Part shown: positions 54,146 through 62,379 of the stretch, in pieces
Numbering within the stretch: the first letter of the stretch is position 1
Layout: each line of letters begins with the position of its first letter
Assembly (NCBI RefSeq): GCF_000764225.1
Contig: NZ_JQED01000055.1
Location: 62,001-126,000, forward strand
Length of the DNA stretch: 64,000 nucleotides
Source of the DNA: Colwellia psychrerythraea
GTDB lineage: Bacteria > Pseudomonadota > Gammaproteobacteria > Enterobacterales > Alteromonadaceae
Reading direction: 5' to 3'
Position numbers and translations under genes: made by a program
Notes under the pieces: model-generated
The model's input: only the letters and a program-made list of their open reading frames with translations
What the model was told of the DNA's origin: nothing
The model's database searches: none

Positions 54146-55402
54146 ATGACATATTCAAAACATTGGCAAACCCTCTATATCAATGTAAACCTGGCAACCA
54201 TGAGCGATGGTGGTAATAGTTATGGGGAAGTTACCCAAGCCGCTTTAGCTGTTCGTGATGGTAAAATTGCTTGGTTAGGTAAAGAAAGTGATTTACCCGC
54301 AGATTTCTCTGCAACTGATAGTGAAGTGGTTGTTATTGACGGTAAAGGGCAATGGCTAACTCCTGGGTTGATTGATTGCCATACGCACTTAGTGTACGGC
54401 GGAAATCGAGCCAATGAATTTGAAATGCGTTTACAAGGTCGTAGTTATCAAGAGATAGCCAATGCCGGTGGTGGTATAGTTTCTACGGTCACTGCAACGC
54501 GCAAGGCAAGTGAAGAAGAGCTTCTTGCTAGTGCTTTACCTCGTTTAGCGGCTTTACATCAACAAGGTGTTACTACGGTTGAAATCAAATCGGGTTACGG
54601 GTTAGATACATCAAACGAAATCAAAATGCTTAAAGTAGCGGGTTTATTGGCAGATGAACTGCCTGTTACAATTAAACGTACTTTTTTAGGGGCCCATGCT
54701 CTGCCGACAGAATACAAGGACAATGCTGAAGGTTACCTTGATGTTGTATGCGAAGAAATGTTGCCACAAGTTGTTAATGAAAACTTAGCCGATGCTGTTG
54801 ATGTATTTTGTGAAGGCATAGGGTTTAGCCTTGAACAAACTAAGCGGGTTTTTGATGCTGCACAATCACATAACTTACCCATAAAAGTTCATGCCGAGCA
54901 ATTATCAAATTTAGGCGCCTCTGAATTGGCGGCAAATTATGATGCTTTGTCATCTGATCATATTGAGTTTCTAGATGAAACGGGTATTAGAGCGATGAAA
55001 AAAGCCGGCATGACAGCAGTATTATTGCCAGGTGCTTTTTATTTCCTGCGTGAAACTCAGTTACCACCAATAGCATTGCTGCGCAAACACCAAGTACCTA
55101 TGGCTGTGGCAACGGATGCCAACCCCGGCACTTCACCTATTCATAATATTCACCTGATGCTTAATATGGCCTGTACTTTGTTCAAATTAACACCATCCGA
55201 AGCATTAGCAGGTATTACCTGTCATGGTGCTAAGGCACTAGGGATGTCTGAGAGCAAAGGGCAGTTGGCAGTTGGTTATGATGCTGATATTGCTGTATGG
55301 AATATTGATCAACCGGCAGAGCTTTGTTATCAATTCGGTGTGAATCCATTGAGTTGTTTAATAAAAGATGGGCTGCAAGTATTGATGCATAATAAGAAAT
55401 AA
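54146..55402 (+). CDS. hutI: Imidazolonepropionase
   Basis: 418 residues, amidohydrolase superfamily. Metal ligands: DCHTHLVYGG (about residues 77-86), KVHAEQLSNLG, SDHIEFL and ATDANPG. It opens the imidazolone ring to formiminoglutamate. No hutG or hutF follows in this window, so the last step is encoded elsewhere. It is under the HutC operator at 54013-54026. Confidence 0.96.
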   Translation: MTYSKHWQTLYINVNLATMSDGGNSYGEVTQAALAVRDGKIAWLGKESDLPADFSATDSEVVVIDGKGQWLTPGLIDCHTHLVYGGNRANEFEMRLQGRSYQEIANAGGGIVSTVTATRKASEEELLASALPRLAALHQQGVTTVEIKSGYGLDTSNEIKMLKVAGLLADELPVTIKRTFLGAHALPTEYKDNAEGYLDVVCEEMLPQVVNENLADAVDVFCEGIGFSLEQTKRVFDAAQSHNLPIKVHAEQLSNLGASELAANYDALSSDHIEFLDETGIRAMKKAGMTAVLLPGAFYFLRETQLPPIALLRKHQVPMAVATDANPGTSPIHNIHLMLNMACTLFKLTPSEALAGITCHGAKALGMSESKGQLAVGYDADIAVWNIDQPAELCYQFGVNPLSCLIKDGLQVLMHNKK

Positions 55403-55409
55403 AGTGCGC

Positions 55410-55442
55410 AGTCATGGGGAGTGTACTGTAGTAGCCATGACT
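55410..55442 (+). terminator. Hairpin after hutI
   Basis: AGTCATGG (55410-55417) pairs with CCATGACT (55435-55442), followed by ATTTT. It is 8 bp after the hutI stop. The T-tract is short, so it may be weak. The rest of the 315-bp gap shows no gene and presumably holds the promoter of the next operon. Confidence 0.5.
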
Positions 55443-55717
55443 ATTTTGAAACTATGCTTATCAGATTATTTTTCGCGAGTTGAATGAATCACTTTTTCTG
55501 CTGAAGCAAAGATGACTAACTAGGGAAGCTAACCACTTTGTTGTAATGTTTCTTGTCTGCTGAATAACCTGTAAAGAGATAAGAAAAGTTCACGTATTTG
55601 ATTTACATCAGGATATATGACTTTTCTAGGTTAAAGTAGCAGACATTCTGACAACTATTGTCCACCAAGACAAAACTGGTATACACTGCTCGCTCAAGTA
55701 AATTTTGCTAGGAGTAG

Positions 55718-56428
55718 ATGGTGAGCCATCCTTTTCTTTTGCGCTCTGCGCTTATACCTTATTATGTTGTTCTTGCTTCCTTTCTGCTTATTTCTTTAAC
55801 GTCTTGGACGGCAGAGGCTTGTTCAACCGAAAATAGCAATTGTGTGCAAGTAAAAGTTAATAATATAAAAAACATTCCATTGGAAAATATGGTGGTGTAT
55901 CTTGAGCCCTTAGCTGGGCAAGTTTTACCTCAACAGAATGAGAAAGTAACTATTAGTCAGCACAGTAAATCCTTCATTCCCTATATAAGTGTTAGCCAAA
56001 GTACCGCACCGGTCAGCTTTGAAAATAAAGATGATATTACTCATCATATTTATTCAGCTGATAGTGAAAACAAATTCTCTTTTAAAATACGAGCAGGTAA
56101 AACTGACTCAAAGACACAATTCAATCATGCCGCGGAAATTGCTATGGGTTGTAATATTCATGATTGGATGAGTGGTTACCTGTTGATCGTGGATACCCCA
56201 TATTTTGCTAAAACGGATGCACAAGGGCTAGCGAGTTTTTCGCTGAAAGAGTTAGGGAAATATCGCGTTGTCGTTTGGCATCCTCAAATGCGGACAGAGA
56301 ATAATCGTATGTTTCTTGAAAAGGATGTGTTAACTAATGACGCTGTTATTGTTACCTTAAAGCAAGGTATGGATGAAATTCCTGCGCAAAAAAGTGATGA
56401 AGATTTTGATTTTCTTTCAGATTATTAG
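55718..56428 (+). CDS. Exported cupredoxin (plastocyanin/methylamine-utilisation-like)
   Basis: 236 residues. A signal sequence (VVLASFLLISLTSWTAEA) is followed by a blue-copper-like fold. The ligand set is visible: histidine in DDITHHIYS and the C-x2-H-x2-M cluster MGCNIHDWMSGY. A Greek-key carboxypeptidase-like region (GLASFSLKELGKYRVVVWHP) follows. Databases often call such proteins methylamine utilisation protein, but no methylamine dehydrogenase is present here. AGGAG lies directly before the ATG, with a GTG one codon later as the alternative start. It is the first gene of a three-gene operon with the c-di-GMP protein and an outer-membrane barrel. Confidence 0.85.
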   Translation: MVSHPFLLRSALIPYYVVLASFLLISLTSWTAEACSTENSNCVQVKVNNIKNIPLENMVVYLEPLAGQVLPQQNEKVTISQHSKSFIPYISVSQSTAPVSFENKDDITHHIYSADSENKFSFKIRAGKTDSKTQFNHAAEIAMGCNIHDWMSGYLLIVDTPYFAKTDAQGLASFSLKELGKYRVVVWHPQMRTENNRMFLEKDVLTNDAVIVTLKQGMDEIPAQKSDEDFDFLSDY

Positions 56429-56452
56429 ATATAAAAAATAAGAAGTTAATGA

Positions 56453-58801
56453 ATGAAGAGTTTACAAAATAAAATATTTTTATTGTTTGTCATATTATTA
56501 ATAATGGTTCAGGCCATTGCTTTTTGGACCCTGTATAGCGAAAAGAAAAATTTAGAAGCGGCAGAAATTAATAATCGTTTAATGACCGCAAAAACCATTT
56601 TTACCGAGATATTTGATCGCAGGTTGACTTATTTATCTACTTTTGCAGAAACGGTAGCGAAAGACTATGGCTTAAAAGAAGTCTTTAATGAAGATACTCG
56701 TAGCTTATTATTTGCCTTAAATAACCACAGAAAGCGTATTGATGCAGACTTAGCGATGACAATCTCATCAGAGGGGATCATCAATGGCCAATTACAACGC
56801 CATTTCGTTAATGGCAAAGGTAAAATTAGACAAGGCGCTGAACGAAACAGCGCTTTTCGTTTCAATGAATGGCTTGAAACAGGCCAAGCAGCGCATTTGT
56901 ACATGATTGATGATGCACTTTACCAATTGAGTTTATCGCCAGTTACTGTTGGCGCTAAAACATTGGGATGGATTGCTTTTGGCTTTGAAATAGATGAGCG
57001 ATTAGCAGATGAATTTAAAAATATTACCGGGTTAAATACTGACTTTGTTATTAAAAATGACGATTCATGGCAGCTCATTTCAATTGCCCAGAGTCATAAC
57101 AGTGATGAAAGTTATAATAAATTACTTAAGTTGGCCGTACAGGTTATTGAAAATAAGACCCCTGATCAATATATCGCTACTCATACCTTAATTACGGAGT
57201 TTGATGAGCAAGAATTTGGTGTCGCCATGCATGGTTTACGCGCTAACTTTGTCGCCTTATTGCAAGAGCAATGGTGGAAGCTTTTATTTCTTGCAGCATT
57301 AACGCTGTTGTTGTCGCTTACTAGCGCCTACTTTATTGCTGGCTCTATTAGTAAGCCGATAAAACGTTTGGTGGCTCAAGCTAAAGTTATTGCCAGCGGA
57401 GATTATCAACAAAAAGTTACTCTAAAAGATAAAAATGAAATAGGGCAACTTGCTGATGAATTTAATCAAATGCAAGCGGCCGTTTTACAGCGAGAAGAAG
57501 CGATTACTCACCGTGCTGATCATGATCCCTTAACAGATTTGCCTAATCGAAATAAACTCAATAAAACATTAAATAAGCTCATCGAACAACAGCAAAACTT
57601 TTTGGTTTTACATCTAAATCTTAGCCGCTTGAAAGATGTTAATGATACGCTCGGTCATGATGTAGGTGATGAAGTTATTAAAGCGCTGGCGAGTCGTTTA
57701 CATAACTTGTGTCAAATGAATAGTTTTAAGGCCTTAGCACATCTAGGAGCAGATGAATTTATCTTGTTGGTTGAACACTTAAAGGTTGAAGAAGCTATTT
57801 ATCAGCTAAGAGCTGAACTCGAACCAACAGTTGATTACCAGGGGATTAGTTTGCAGCTGCAAGTTCGGGTTGGTGTTTCAGCTTATCCAGAGCATGCAAT
57901 TGACGATAAGTCATTATTACAAATGGCCGATACCGCACTCAATAGTACCAGAGAAAAGGGCAAGTTAGTTCAAGTTTACCACCCAGATCTTGATGTGAAT
58001 ACTGTAGAGCGGTTAAGTCTCATTAATGATTTAAAACAAGCGATCCCAGCAGGAGAGTTAGAGTTACACTTTCAACCTAAAATGTGTTTGAAAACTAATA
58101 CCATAACGCATGCCGAAGCATTAGTTCGTTGGCAGCATCCTACTTTAGGTATGGTTCCTCCGGATAATTTCATACACATTGCAGAGCAAACCGGTCAAAT
58201 TAAGGCGTTAACACGCTGGGTTTTTGTTACCGCATTGACTCAATATAACGCTTGGCAAAAACAAGGCATTGATTTGAATATAGCGATAAATGTTTCTGCA
58301 GAAAACTTAAAAGAGAACGATTTTCATCACTTTATCTGTCAGTCAATTATGGCGGCTAAGGTACCGGCAGAGAAAATTACCCTTGAGGTGACAGAAAGCT
58401 CTGTTGTAGAAGACCCTGAAGCAGCAATTAAAATATTGGCTGAGTTTAAAAATCACGGTATGAAGATATCTATTGATGATTATGGCACGGGGTATTCTTC
58501 GTTAGCACAATTAAAACAGTTACCGGTACATGAATTAAAAATTGATAAATCATTTATTCAGCATTTAGAACATGATGAGGATGATCAAATTATAGTCCGT
58601 TCAACTATCGAGCTTGCTCATAATATGGGACTGCATGTAGTTGCCGAGGGTATAGAGGATGAATTTGCGCTAAATTGGTTAGCAAATCATGACTGCGAAC
58701 TTGCGCAAGGTTATTACATCAGTAAACCAAAACCGGCCGTTGAACTAACCCCATGGCTGTTAGCACAGTTAAATAAAAAAAATGTTAAGGAAATGGTTTG
58801 A
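56453..58801 (+). CDS. Membrane sensor with HAMP, degenerate GGDEF and active EAL
   Basis: 782 residues. A membrane segment (about 8-27), a periplasmic sensor region to about 280, a second membrane segment (about 278-297), a HAMP domain (to about 350), GGDEF (360-515) and EAL (530-775). The GGDEF motif reads GADEF (432-436) and the metal loop has N in place of D (LNLSRLKDVND), so synthesis is doubtful. EAL is intact at 555-557 (EALVRW) with IDDYGTGYSSL, KIDKSF and EGIE, so it should be a c-di-GMP phosphodiesterase. It begins 24 bp after the cupredoxin gene and overlaps the next gene by 4 bp. Confidence 0.92.
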   Translation: MKSLQNKIFLLFVILLIMVQAIAFWTLYSEKKNLEAAEINNRLMTAKTIFTEIFDRRLTYLSTFAETVAKDYGLKEVFNEDTRSLLFALNNHRKRIDADLAMTISSEGIINGQLQRHFVNGKGKIRQGAERNSAFRFNEWLETGQAAHLYMIDDALYQLSLSPVTVGAKTLGWIAFGFEIDERLADEFKNITGLNTDFVIKNDDSWQLISIAQSHNSDESYNKLLKLAVQVIENKTPDQYIATHTLITEFDEQEFGVAMHGLRANFVALLQEQWWKLLFLAALTLLLSLTSAYFIAGSISKPIKRLVAQAKVIASGDYQQKVTLKDKNEIGQLADEFNQMQAAVLQREEAITHRADHDPLTDLPNRNKLNKTLNKLIEQQQNFLVLHLNLSRLKDVNDTLGHDVGDEVIKALASRLHNLCQMNSFKALAHLGADEFILLVEHLKVEEAIYQLRAELEPTVDYQGISLQLQVRVGVSAYPEHAIDDKSLLQMADTALNSTREKGKLVQVYHPDLDVNTVERLSLINDLKQAIPAGELELHFQPKMCLKTNTITHAEALVRWQHPTLGMVPPDNFIHIAEQTGQIKALTRWVFVTALTQYNAWQKQGIDLNIAINVSAENLKENDFHHFICQSIMAAKVPAEKITLEVTESSVVEDPEAAIKILAEFKNHGMKISIDDYGTGYSSLAQLKQLPVHELKIDKSFIQHLEHDEDDQIIVRSTIELAHNMGLHVVAEGIEDEFALNWLANHDCELAQGYYISKPKPAVELTPWLLAQLNKKNVKEMV

Positions 58802-60084
58802 TTGAAACAGGCATAAGGCTTTGTCAGTTTTTGGTTTTAATGACTTTTGTTACATTACATAATACTCAAGCGGCTGAATATACTGTGCATGGCATTGCAG
58901 ACCTTAGGGTTAGTTATATTGACTCTGTCGACAAAGGTTATCTCAATAGTGGTCAAGGTAAACTTGGCTTAGGTGATGGATTGCATTTTTCATTAGCGCA
59001 ACTTGGTGCAGATATATCGGTATCTTGGGAAAATGGTTTTAGTGCTCATGGCATAGTTAATGCCTACCCTAAAGCGAGTGGTGGTGGAGAGAGCACTGTT
59101 CTAGGCATTACTGAAGCGTACCTAAAATATCGCTCCTTACCGACGAGTTCAGGTTATCGCCTGCAAACTAAAATAGGTATATTCTATCCTGAAATCTCTC
59201 TTGAAAATAATGCCTATGCTTGGGCAAGTAAAGATACCTTAGATTCATCTACTGTAAATACTTGGATTGGTGAAGAAATTCGAGTATTAGGATCCGAGCT
59301 TAAAGTAACTCGTTTAGGTCGGTTAAATAATGATAAGTATGATTTATCAGTGTCAGCTACCGCCTTTATGAATAATGACCCCGCAGGCGCGTTATTGTCT
59401 TGGCATGGCTGGACAATCAGTAATCGGCAAACGCTTTGGACAGAAAAACGGCCTTTTCCGTGGTTTCCTGCTCGAGCTGATGGACAAGCATTAGCCGGAC
59501 AAGCAGATAAATCTGATCCATTTTTAGAATTGGACCACCGTGTCGGTTACCACGTACGAGGGGAATGGAAACTAAGAGGGAAAGGAGAGTTATCTGCGGG
59601 GTATTATGATAACAGAGCCACACCTTATAAAGTTATTGATGGCCAATACGGTTGGCGAACACGCTTTTATCATCTAGGAGCACGCTGGCGCTTTAGTCAA
59701 AACTTATCGTTAACTGCGCAGTATTTATCAGGTGATACCTTAATGCAAAGCCAGAACAAAGTGGATGTAGTTAACAATGACTACGCCAGCGGTTTTGTCG
59801 CACTACACTATAATTGGCAAGCCATTTCGGCGAATAAAAAGCATAAAAGTACGGTGCGAGTGGAAGATTTTTCAGTGACAGATAATGATAATACTTGGGG
59901 TGATAATAATAATGAACAGGGACAAGCGCTGACTTTGAATCACAGTTACCGTTTGAGTAAACCATGGTTTTTATCGGCAGAATTTACCTTGATTGATAGC
60001 CACAGACCTGCTCGATATTATACTGCTCAGCCGGTAGACTTAATCGAAAAGCAGTGGCAATTGGCCGCTCGTTACTTTTTTTAA
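58798..60084 (+). CDS. Outer-membrane beta-barrel (porin-like) protein
   Basis: 428 residues from a TTG that overlaps the end of the sensor gene (AAGGA upstream). A signal peptide precedes AEYTVHGIADLRVSYIDSV. The sequence alternates hydrophobic and polar residues in strand-like blocks and ends LAARYFF, a typical outer-membrane C-terminus with terminal phenylalanine. No named family. As the last gene of the cupredoxin-EAL operon it may carry the substrate or metal sensed by the system. Confidence 0.75.
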   Translation: MIETGIRLCQFLVLMTFVTLHNTQAAEYTVHGIADLRVSYIDSVDKGYLNSGQGKLGLGDGLHFSLAQLGADISVSWENGFSAHGIVNAYPKASGGGESTVLGITEAYLKYRSLPTSSGYRLQTKIGIFYPEISLENNAYAWASKDTLDSSTVNTWIGEEIRVLGSELKVTRLGRLNNDKYDLSVSATAFMNNDPAGALLSWHGWTISNRQTLWTEKRPFPWFPARADGQALAGQADKSDPFLELDHRVGYHVRGEWKLRGKGELSAGYYDNRATPYKVIDGQYGWRTRFYHLGARWRFSQNLSLTAQYLSGDTLMQSQNKVDVVNNDYASGFVALHYNWQAISANKKHKSTVRVEDFSVTDNDNTWGDNNNEQGQALTLNHSYRLSKPWFLSAEFTLIDSHRPARYYTAQPVDLIEKQWQLAARYFF

Positions 60085-60127
60085 TTTGCGATGACTATCA
60101 TGCATAGTTAAATACTCATTAATTTGC

Positions 60128-60838
60128 TTAATCAGTATTACCGTTTAAATGAGCAATGTGGCTTTTGGCTTTGGTTGGGTAATTTGAAAATATACCATCA
60201 ACACCCAATTGTTTCATGGCATTGATATCTTCTAATTCATCTACTGTATAGACAAACACTTTTAAACCGCGTTTGTGTGCATCAGCAACAAAGTGCTCAC
60301 TAATAAAATCGACATCGAGGTGAACTGAATAAGCATTTAACTGCTGAGCAAATTTTGCATACTCTAATGGGTAACATGCGGTCAGTGCGCCAATGGCAAA
60401 ATCACAGCGCTGTTGGTGAATAGCATGTAATAACCTATGGTTAAAAGAAGAAAATAAAACATCACTACGTAATAGCTCCGTTGTTTTTATTGCTTCATCT
60501 ATGCAAGAAAATAAAAGCATTAAGTTTTTTATCGCTTTTAATTCTATATTGATCGTGCATTTGCCAGCAATGAGCTTCAATACTTCATCTAAGGTTGGAA
60601 TAACCTCACCAGCACCAGCATCTAAACTGCGTAAGTACTGATAATCGTAGTTAAAAATTTGTCCATGGCCTGATGTGGTTCTATGTAACCATCGATCATG
60701 AATAACAAATAATTGACCGTCAACTTCATGAATATCTATTTCAATACCATCTACTTCAGCAGCTAATGCTGTACGAATGGATCGTAGCGTATTCTCCGGT
60801 TCAACTCCGCTAGCGCCGCGGTGTGCAAAAATTAACAT
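60128..60838 (-). CDS. Glycerophosphodiester phosphodiesterase
   Basis: 236 residues, GDPD TIM-barrel. HRGASGVEPENT, DGIEIDIHEV and VIHDRWLHRTTSG hold the catalytic histidines and metal ligands. No signal peptide, so a cytoplasmic UgpQ-like enzyme that releases glycerol-3-phosphate. A family A MITE begins only 4 bp before its ATG, so the ribosome-binding region is repeat sequence. Confidence 0.94.
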   Translation of the reverse strand: MLIFAHRGASGVEPENTLRSIRTALAAEVDGIEIDIHEVDGQLFVIHDRWLHRTTSGHGQIFNYDYQYLRSLDAGAGEVIPTLDEVLKLIAGKCTINIELKAIKNLMLLFSCIDEAIKTTELLRSDVLFSSFNHRLLHAIHQQRCDFAIGALTACYPLEYAKFAQQLNAYSVHLDVDFISEHFVADAHKRGLKVFVYTVDELEDINAMKQLGVDGIFSNYPTKAKSHIAHLNGNTD

Positions 60839-60842
60839 AGTT

Positions 60843-61106
60843 ATACCAATTCCATTAAATTTATTCCCAACTCAGAGCTATGTCAGAGAAGCCAGAACAA
60901 ATAAAATTTGTGCTGGTATAGTCATTCTATAACTAACAAATTTGTGAAGTTATTGCTTTTTTGACAAGCTCCCAAGGGCGAGTTTAACAGGTTTATATAC
61001 ATCGTTATTGATTTTGAGAAGGGAATAACCATTCTCTTCAATCAATGCCTTGCCTCTAAGCCTTTTAATTACCGCTGAGTGAGAAATAACTTAATGGACT
61101 TGGTAT
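60843..61106 (+). repeat. MITE-like repeat, family A, copy 3 (complete)
   Basis: 264 bp, the same length as copy 1, with terminal inverted repeats: left ATACCAATTCCATTAAATTT and right, read inward, ATACCAAGTCCATTAAGTTA. It includes the internal hairpin with AAATTTGTG arms and TATAG/CTATA, GACAAGCTCCCAAGGGCGAG and TCTTCAATCAATGCCTT. It abuts the GDPD start codon at its left end. Confidence 0.9.
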
Positions 61107-61166
61107 GAATTAAATATGATTAATACATTAGTGTTGGTTTTAAGTATAATACTCAGTAATGAAATT

Positions 61167-61296
61167 ATACCCAAGCTATCAGAAGATGCCAATTGCAGCT
61201 GGAAATAGAAACGTCTTCAATCAATAACGCAGCTTAAAGCGTTTTTAAACCAGCCCTTCGGGGACGTATGAGCATCTTCAGGTGGCTTGGGGATAT
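61167..61296 (+). repeat. MITE-like repeat, family B, copy 2 (short form)
   Basis: 130 bp with ends ATACCCAAGCTATCAGAAGA and, inward from the right, ATATCCCCAAGCCACCTGAA. It shares CAGCTGGAAATAGAAACG, AATCAATAACGCAGC and AAACCAGCCCTTCGGGGACG with copy 1 (44490), in the opposite orientation. It appears to be an internally deleted version. Its right end is 19 bp before the rluF start. The gap 60839-61314 is mostly these two repeats. Confidence 0.8.
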
Positions 61297-61314
61297 ACTA
61301 AAACCAAATGAGCA

Positions 61315-62244
61315 GTGACTAAATTGACTAACTCAACTCCCCCAAAACGTTTAAATAAATACATTAGTGATTCAGGTTTTTGTTCGCGCCGTAGTGCCGA
61401 TAAAATGATAGAAGCCAATCGGGTAACCATCAATGATAAAGTACCAGAGCTTGGTACTAAAGTATTGGCGGGTGATGTAGTTAAAGTCGATGGCTTTGAT
61501 ATTGCACCAATTAGTGCTGATAAATCAGATCGTATCTACATTGCCTATAACAAACCTATTGGCATTACCTGCACTACTGAAAAGCATGTACGTGGCAATA
61601 TCATTGATGCCATTGGACATAAGAAACGTATATTTCCCATCGGTCGCTTAGATAAACCATCAGAAGGTTTGATATTTCTTACCAGTGATGGCGATATTGT
61701 TAATAAAATTTTACGTGCGGAAAATGCTCACGACAAAGAATATATTGTCACCGTTGACAAACCTATTAGTGAACGCTTTATCGAAAGAATGTCTCGTGGT
61801 GTACCTATCTTAGGAACCATTACCAAACCGTGTATTGTAAGAGTTAAAAGCCGCTTTGAGTTTACAATTATTCTTACTCAGGGGCTTAATCGTCAGATCC
61901 GTCGCATGTGTGAATATCTAGATTATGAAGTGAAAACATTAAAACGCTCTCGGATCATGAATGTAGGTTTAGGCAGTCTGAAACCAGGACAATGGCGAGA
62001 ATTAACAGCAAGTGAAATGGCCGACATTAACCAAGCTGTTCAAGGATCGAGTAAAACAGCCATTAATACCGCACAGCCTAAACAGACCACTTCAAACATG
62101 ACTGAGCTTGAAGAACTATCTGCCTCGATAAACAATGCTGATGATAAAAGTAAATCGAAAACTAAGCGAAGTACAGCGGCAAAAAAATCTTCTAGTAAAC
62201 AGAGAGAAGGATGGCCTTACAACAGTCATAAAACGAAAGGCTAA
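61315..62244 (+). CDS. rluF: 23S rRNA pseudouridine(2604) synthase RluF
   Basis: 309 residues from a GTG at 61315. An S4 RNA-binding domain (RLNKYISDSGFCSRRSADKMI) is followed by the RsuA-type catalytic domain with active-site aspartate in GRLDKPSEGLIFLT and LTQGLNRQIRRMCEYL. AENAHDKEYIVTVDKP and RGVPILGTITKPC match E. coli RluF closely. The basic, low-complexity tail (KSKSKTKRSTAAKKSSSK) is also a feature of RluF. It modifies U2604 of 23S rRNA. The leader derives from a family B MITE. Confidence 0.93.
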   Translation: MTKLTNSTPPKRLNKYISDSGFCSRRSADKMIEANRVTINDKVPELGTKVLAGDVVKVDGFDIAPISADKSDRIYIAYNKPIGITCTTEKHVRGNIIDAIGHKKRIFPIGRLDKPSEGLIFLTSDGDIVNKILRAENAHDKEYIVTVDKPISERFIERMSRGVPILGTITKPCIVRVKSRFEFTIILTQGLNRQIRRMCEYLDYEVKTLKRSRIMNVGLGSLKPGQWRELTASEMADINQAVQGSSKTAINTAQPKQTTSNMTELEELSASINNADDKSKSKTKRSTAAKKSSSKQREGWPYNSHKTKG

Positions 62245-62265
62245 GTCAACACTTCTTATGATTAT

Positions 62266-62302
62266 TGCAATACTTACATAGCGTGACTATGTAAGTATTG
62301 CA
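62266..62302. terminator. Inverted repeat between rluF and prpE
   Basis: TGCAATACTTACATA (62266-62280) and TATGTAAGTATTGCA (62288-62302) form a 15-bp perfect stem with a 7-nt loop, between two convergent genes. There is no T-run, but the position fits a shared terminator. Confidence 0.65.
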
Positions 62303-62379
62303 CAGCTATTAAGACCATCCCGCATAAAGAAATTTTCACTGCGTGAGTACTTGTTTACACGAGATGGTATGACTCTACA

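Noticed and set aside
1..60084. A methylotrophy island (formaldehyde genes, PQQ cluster, methylamine-utilisation-like cupredoxin)
   Set aside because: The genes are tens of kilobases apart with unrelated genes between; no methanol or methylamine dehydrogenase is present. Each has a simpler separate role.
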